A stretch of 64,000 nt of DNA from Streptomyces sp. NBC_00414. GTDB lineage: Bacteria > Actinomycetota > Actinomycetes > Streptomycetales > Streptomycetaceae. Location of the stretch: NCBI RefSeq assembly GCF_036038375.1, contig NZ_CP107935.1, positions 8,742,001-8,806,000 of the forward strand. The letters are read 5' to 3'. The stretch's first letter is position 1; each line of letters opens with the position of its first letter. A program made the position numbers and the translations under genes. Below, one piece after another: positions 32,297-64,000 of this stretch. Below the pieces are notes generated by a model. It had not been told where the DNA came from, did not search any database, and saw only the letters and a program-made list of their open reading frames with translations.

Positions 32297-32302
32297 AGGG
32301 GA
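32297..32302 (+). promoter_or_regulatory. Ribosome binding site for gene D
   Basis: AGGGGA lies six bases before the ATG at 32309. With the in-frame TAA at 32276 and no other ATG, GTG or TTG between, it fixes the start of gene D. Confidence 0.75.
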
Positions 32303-32308
32303 CAACTG

Positions 32309-64000
<31,692 letters not shown>

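Larger units (their letters stand above)
32048..32308. other. Intergenic region between genes C and D
   Basis: This 261-bp gap is the only substantial non-coding stretch. It holds an imperfect GC hairpin (about 32062-32084), the perfect 16-bp hairpin at 32117-32153, a small GGATC-AAC-GATCC palindrome (32162-32174), and a less GC-rich part (about 32240-32300) before gene D. Gene D therefore probably has its own promoter here, but I see no convincing -35/-10 pair. An in-frame TAA at 32276 rules out an earlier start for gene D. Confidence 0.8.

Overview
The window is very GC-rich. Its genes favour G/C third positions, the NRPS domains are of actinomycete type, and one gene carries rare TTA leucine codons. 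This points to Streptomyces or a close filamentous actinomycete. I had no database access; the taxonomy rests on these traits only.

Almost the whole window is the interior of one very large non-ribosomal peptide synthetase (NRPS) locus, with every gene on the + strand. Gene A (1-5934) is already open at base 1. It holds the end of a condensation (C) domain, then A-T and C-A-T, and a short C-terminal docking tail. Gene B (5931-31040, 8369 aa) overlaps A by ATGA. It begins with a TubC-type docking domain, carries seven modules (one with an epimerase, E) and ends in an unusual thioesterase (TE). Gene C (31037-32047, 336 aa) again overlaps by ATGA. It is an FkbM-family methyltransferase with a long Pro/Thr/Lys/Gly repeat and a collagen-like repeat at its N-terminus. 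A, B and C look like one transcription unit. The only real intergenic gap (32048-32308) holds a perfect 16-bp hairpin, probably a terminator. Gene D starts at 32309 and runs without a stop past base 64000 (10,564 codons in view). It holds eight complete modules (three with E) and the start of a ninth.

At least 18 modules are visible. Pocket residues were read by eye against GrsA. Gene A/B: (D-residue)-Orn-X / Tyr-D-X-X-Lys-like-X-Gly-Tyr-TE. Gene D: Asp-D-Tyr-D-X-Phe-D-Leu-like-Gly-Gly-Gln-... X is one recurrent code, DALSLGTVMK, used five times, which I cannot assign. C-domain types agree with the E positions throughout: every C after an E keeps HHLLLDG, and every other C has HHxxxDE. Because B ends in TE and D has no TubC domain, the simplest model is that D acts early and A-B act last, so gene order is not product order. 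The product would be a long, mixed-charge linear or cyclic peptide with many D-residues.

Three layers of structure go beyond domain annotation. First, long near-identical DNA blocks are shared between distant modules, consistent with recent gene conversion. Second, codon usage switches abruptly between C-ending and G/T-ending patches. Third, in-frame tandem repeats recur at one corresponding site of the C domains and elsewhere, including in the methyltransferase. No tRNA, rRNA, CRISPR array, transposase, MbtH gene, regulator or transporter is visible.
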